A DNA stretch of 64,000 bases, taken from positions 232,986 through 296,985 of the forward strand of contig NZ_KE384547.1 of the NCBI RefSeq assembly GCF_000426625.1, in the 5' to 3' direction. This document shows, one piece after another, positions 63,880-64,000 of the stretch. The translations under genes and the position numbers were made by a program. The DNA is from Psychrilyobacter atlanticus DSM 19335 (GTDB lineage: Bacteria; Fusobacteriota; Fusobacteriia; Fusobacteriales; Fusobacteriaceae). Numbering within the stretch: position 1 is the stretch's first letter; each line of letters starts with the position of its first letter. The notes below the pieces were generated by a model. That model had not been told where the DNA came from. It searched no databases and saw only the letters and a list, made by a program, of their open reading frames with translations.

Positions 63880-64000
63880 ATGAAAAAGAAAGGTTCAGCT
63901 TTAATCCTGTCTATATTGATGCTCTCATTTTTTATGACAATTACCCTGACCATGTATTATATAGCAAGAAATAGAAATAAGCGGTCAATATATAAGATAA
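63880..64000 (+). CDS. Prepilin-like protein, PilX/GspK-type (cut by window end)
   Basis: Forty residues are visible from the ATG at 63880, behind GGAGCGGGGG. The start MKKKGSALILSILMLSFFMT is like PilX/GspK minor prepilins (G then SALILSIL; no Glu5 seen, which is a known GspK feature). It continues past the window. It is in line with the three genes upstream. Confidence 0.7.
   Translation, partial: MKKKGSALILSILMLSFFMTITLTMYYIARNRNKRSIYKI

Overview
This window is chromosomal DNA from a low-GC, Gram-negative-type bacterium, most likely a member of the Fusobacteriota (Fusobacteriaceae; a Psychrilyobacter/Propionigenium/Ilyobacter-like genus is my inference and the genus is not resolved). The reasons are the character of the 16S gene, strong AT bias, AGGAGG ribosome-binding sites, TTGACA/TATAAT promoters, and outer-membrane proteins (a beta-barrel protein, TolC) combined with Firmicutes-like operon orders. 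I see no insertion sequence, prophage, CRISPR array or plasmid gene.

Layout. 1-2.5 kb: the end of the str operon (fusA fragment, tuf). 2.6-4.1 kb: a BrnQ amino-acid carrier behind a structured leader. 4.4-9.8 kb: a complete rRNA operon (promoter, 16S, 23S, 5S, tRNA-Ala) with recognisable processing stems. 9.8-16.1 kb: mixed strands, with a GHL-type glycoside hydrolase-like protein and an MscS channel on the minus strand, a MinC-like protein and TsaD on plus, and a surface protein with repeated beta-sandwich domains on minus. 16.2-22.7 kb: a zinc-ribbon protein, MurA, RlmB, a SigH-like sigma factor, LeuS and an outer-membrane protein. 22.8-34.5 kb: the classic rpmG-tRNA-Trp-secE-nusG-rplKAJL-rpoBC block with L1-type and L10-type leader RNAs. 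34.7-39.2 kb: gmk-rpoZ-apbE, an orphan pilin and a membrane pyrophosphatase. 39.4-42.4 kb: dnaG-rpoD. 42.4-45.9 kb: a serine-catabolism island (XRE/cupin regulator, PfoR-like EIIC membrane protein, L-serine dehydratase). 46.0-50 kb: a degenerate sigma-70 paralogue, a Nif3 protein, a small envelope protein, RNase P RNA and a HAD phosphatase. 50.1-56.8 kb: a TetR-controlled RND efflux operon (TetR, TolC, adaptor, pump, small PII-like protein). 57.0-61.7 kb: an NtrC-like regulator with a broken GAFTGA motif, a PpiD/SurA-like chaperone, and enolase. 61.7-64 kb: a type IV pilus/type II secretion cluster (prepilin peptidase and three prepilin-like proteins), cut off at the window edge.

How it fits together. 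Most of the window is housekeeping: translation (fusA, tuf, rRNA, ribosomal proteins, leuS), transcription (nusG, rpoB, rpoC, rpoZ, rpoD), replication priming (dnaG), cell wall (murA) and tRNA modification (tsaD). The accessory parts are an envelope and efflux module, a serine-use island and the pilus cluster. The points I find most worth attention are the degenerate sigma-70 paralogue between rpoD and nif3, the NtrC-like regulator lacking a proper sigma-54 contact loop, the perfect palindrome lying on the promoter of the RND operon, the substituted proton-relay residues in that pump, and the twin L1-like mRNA sites.
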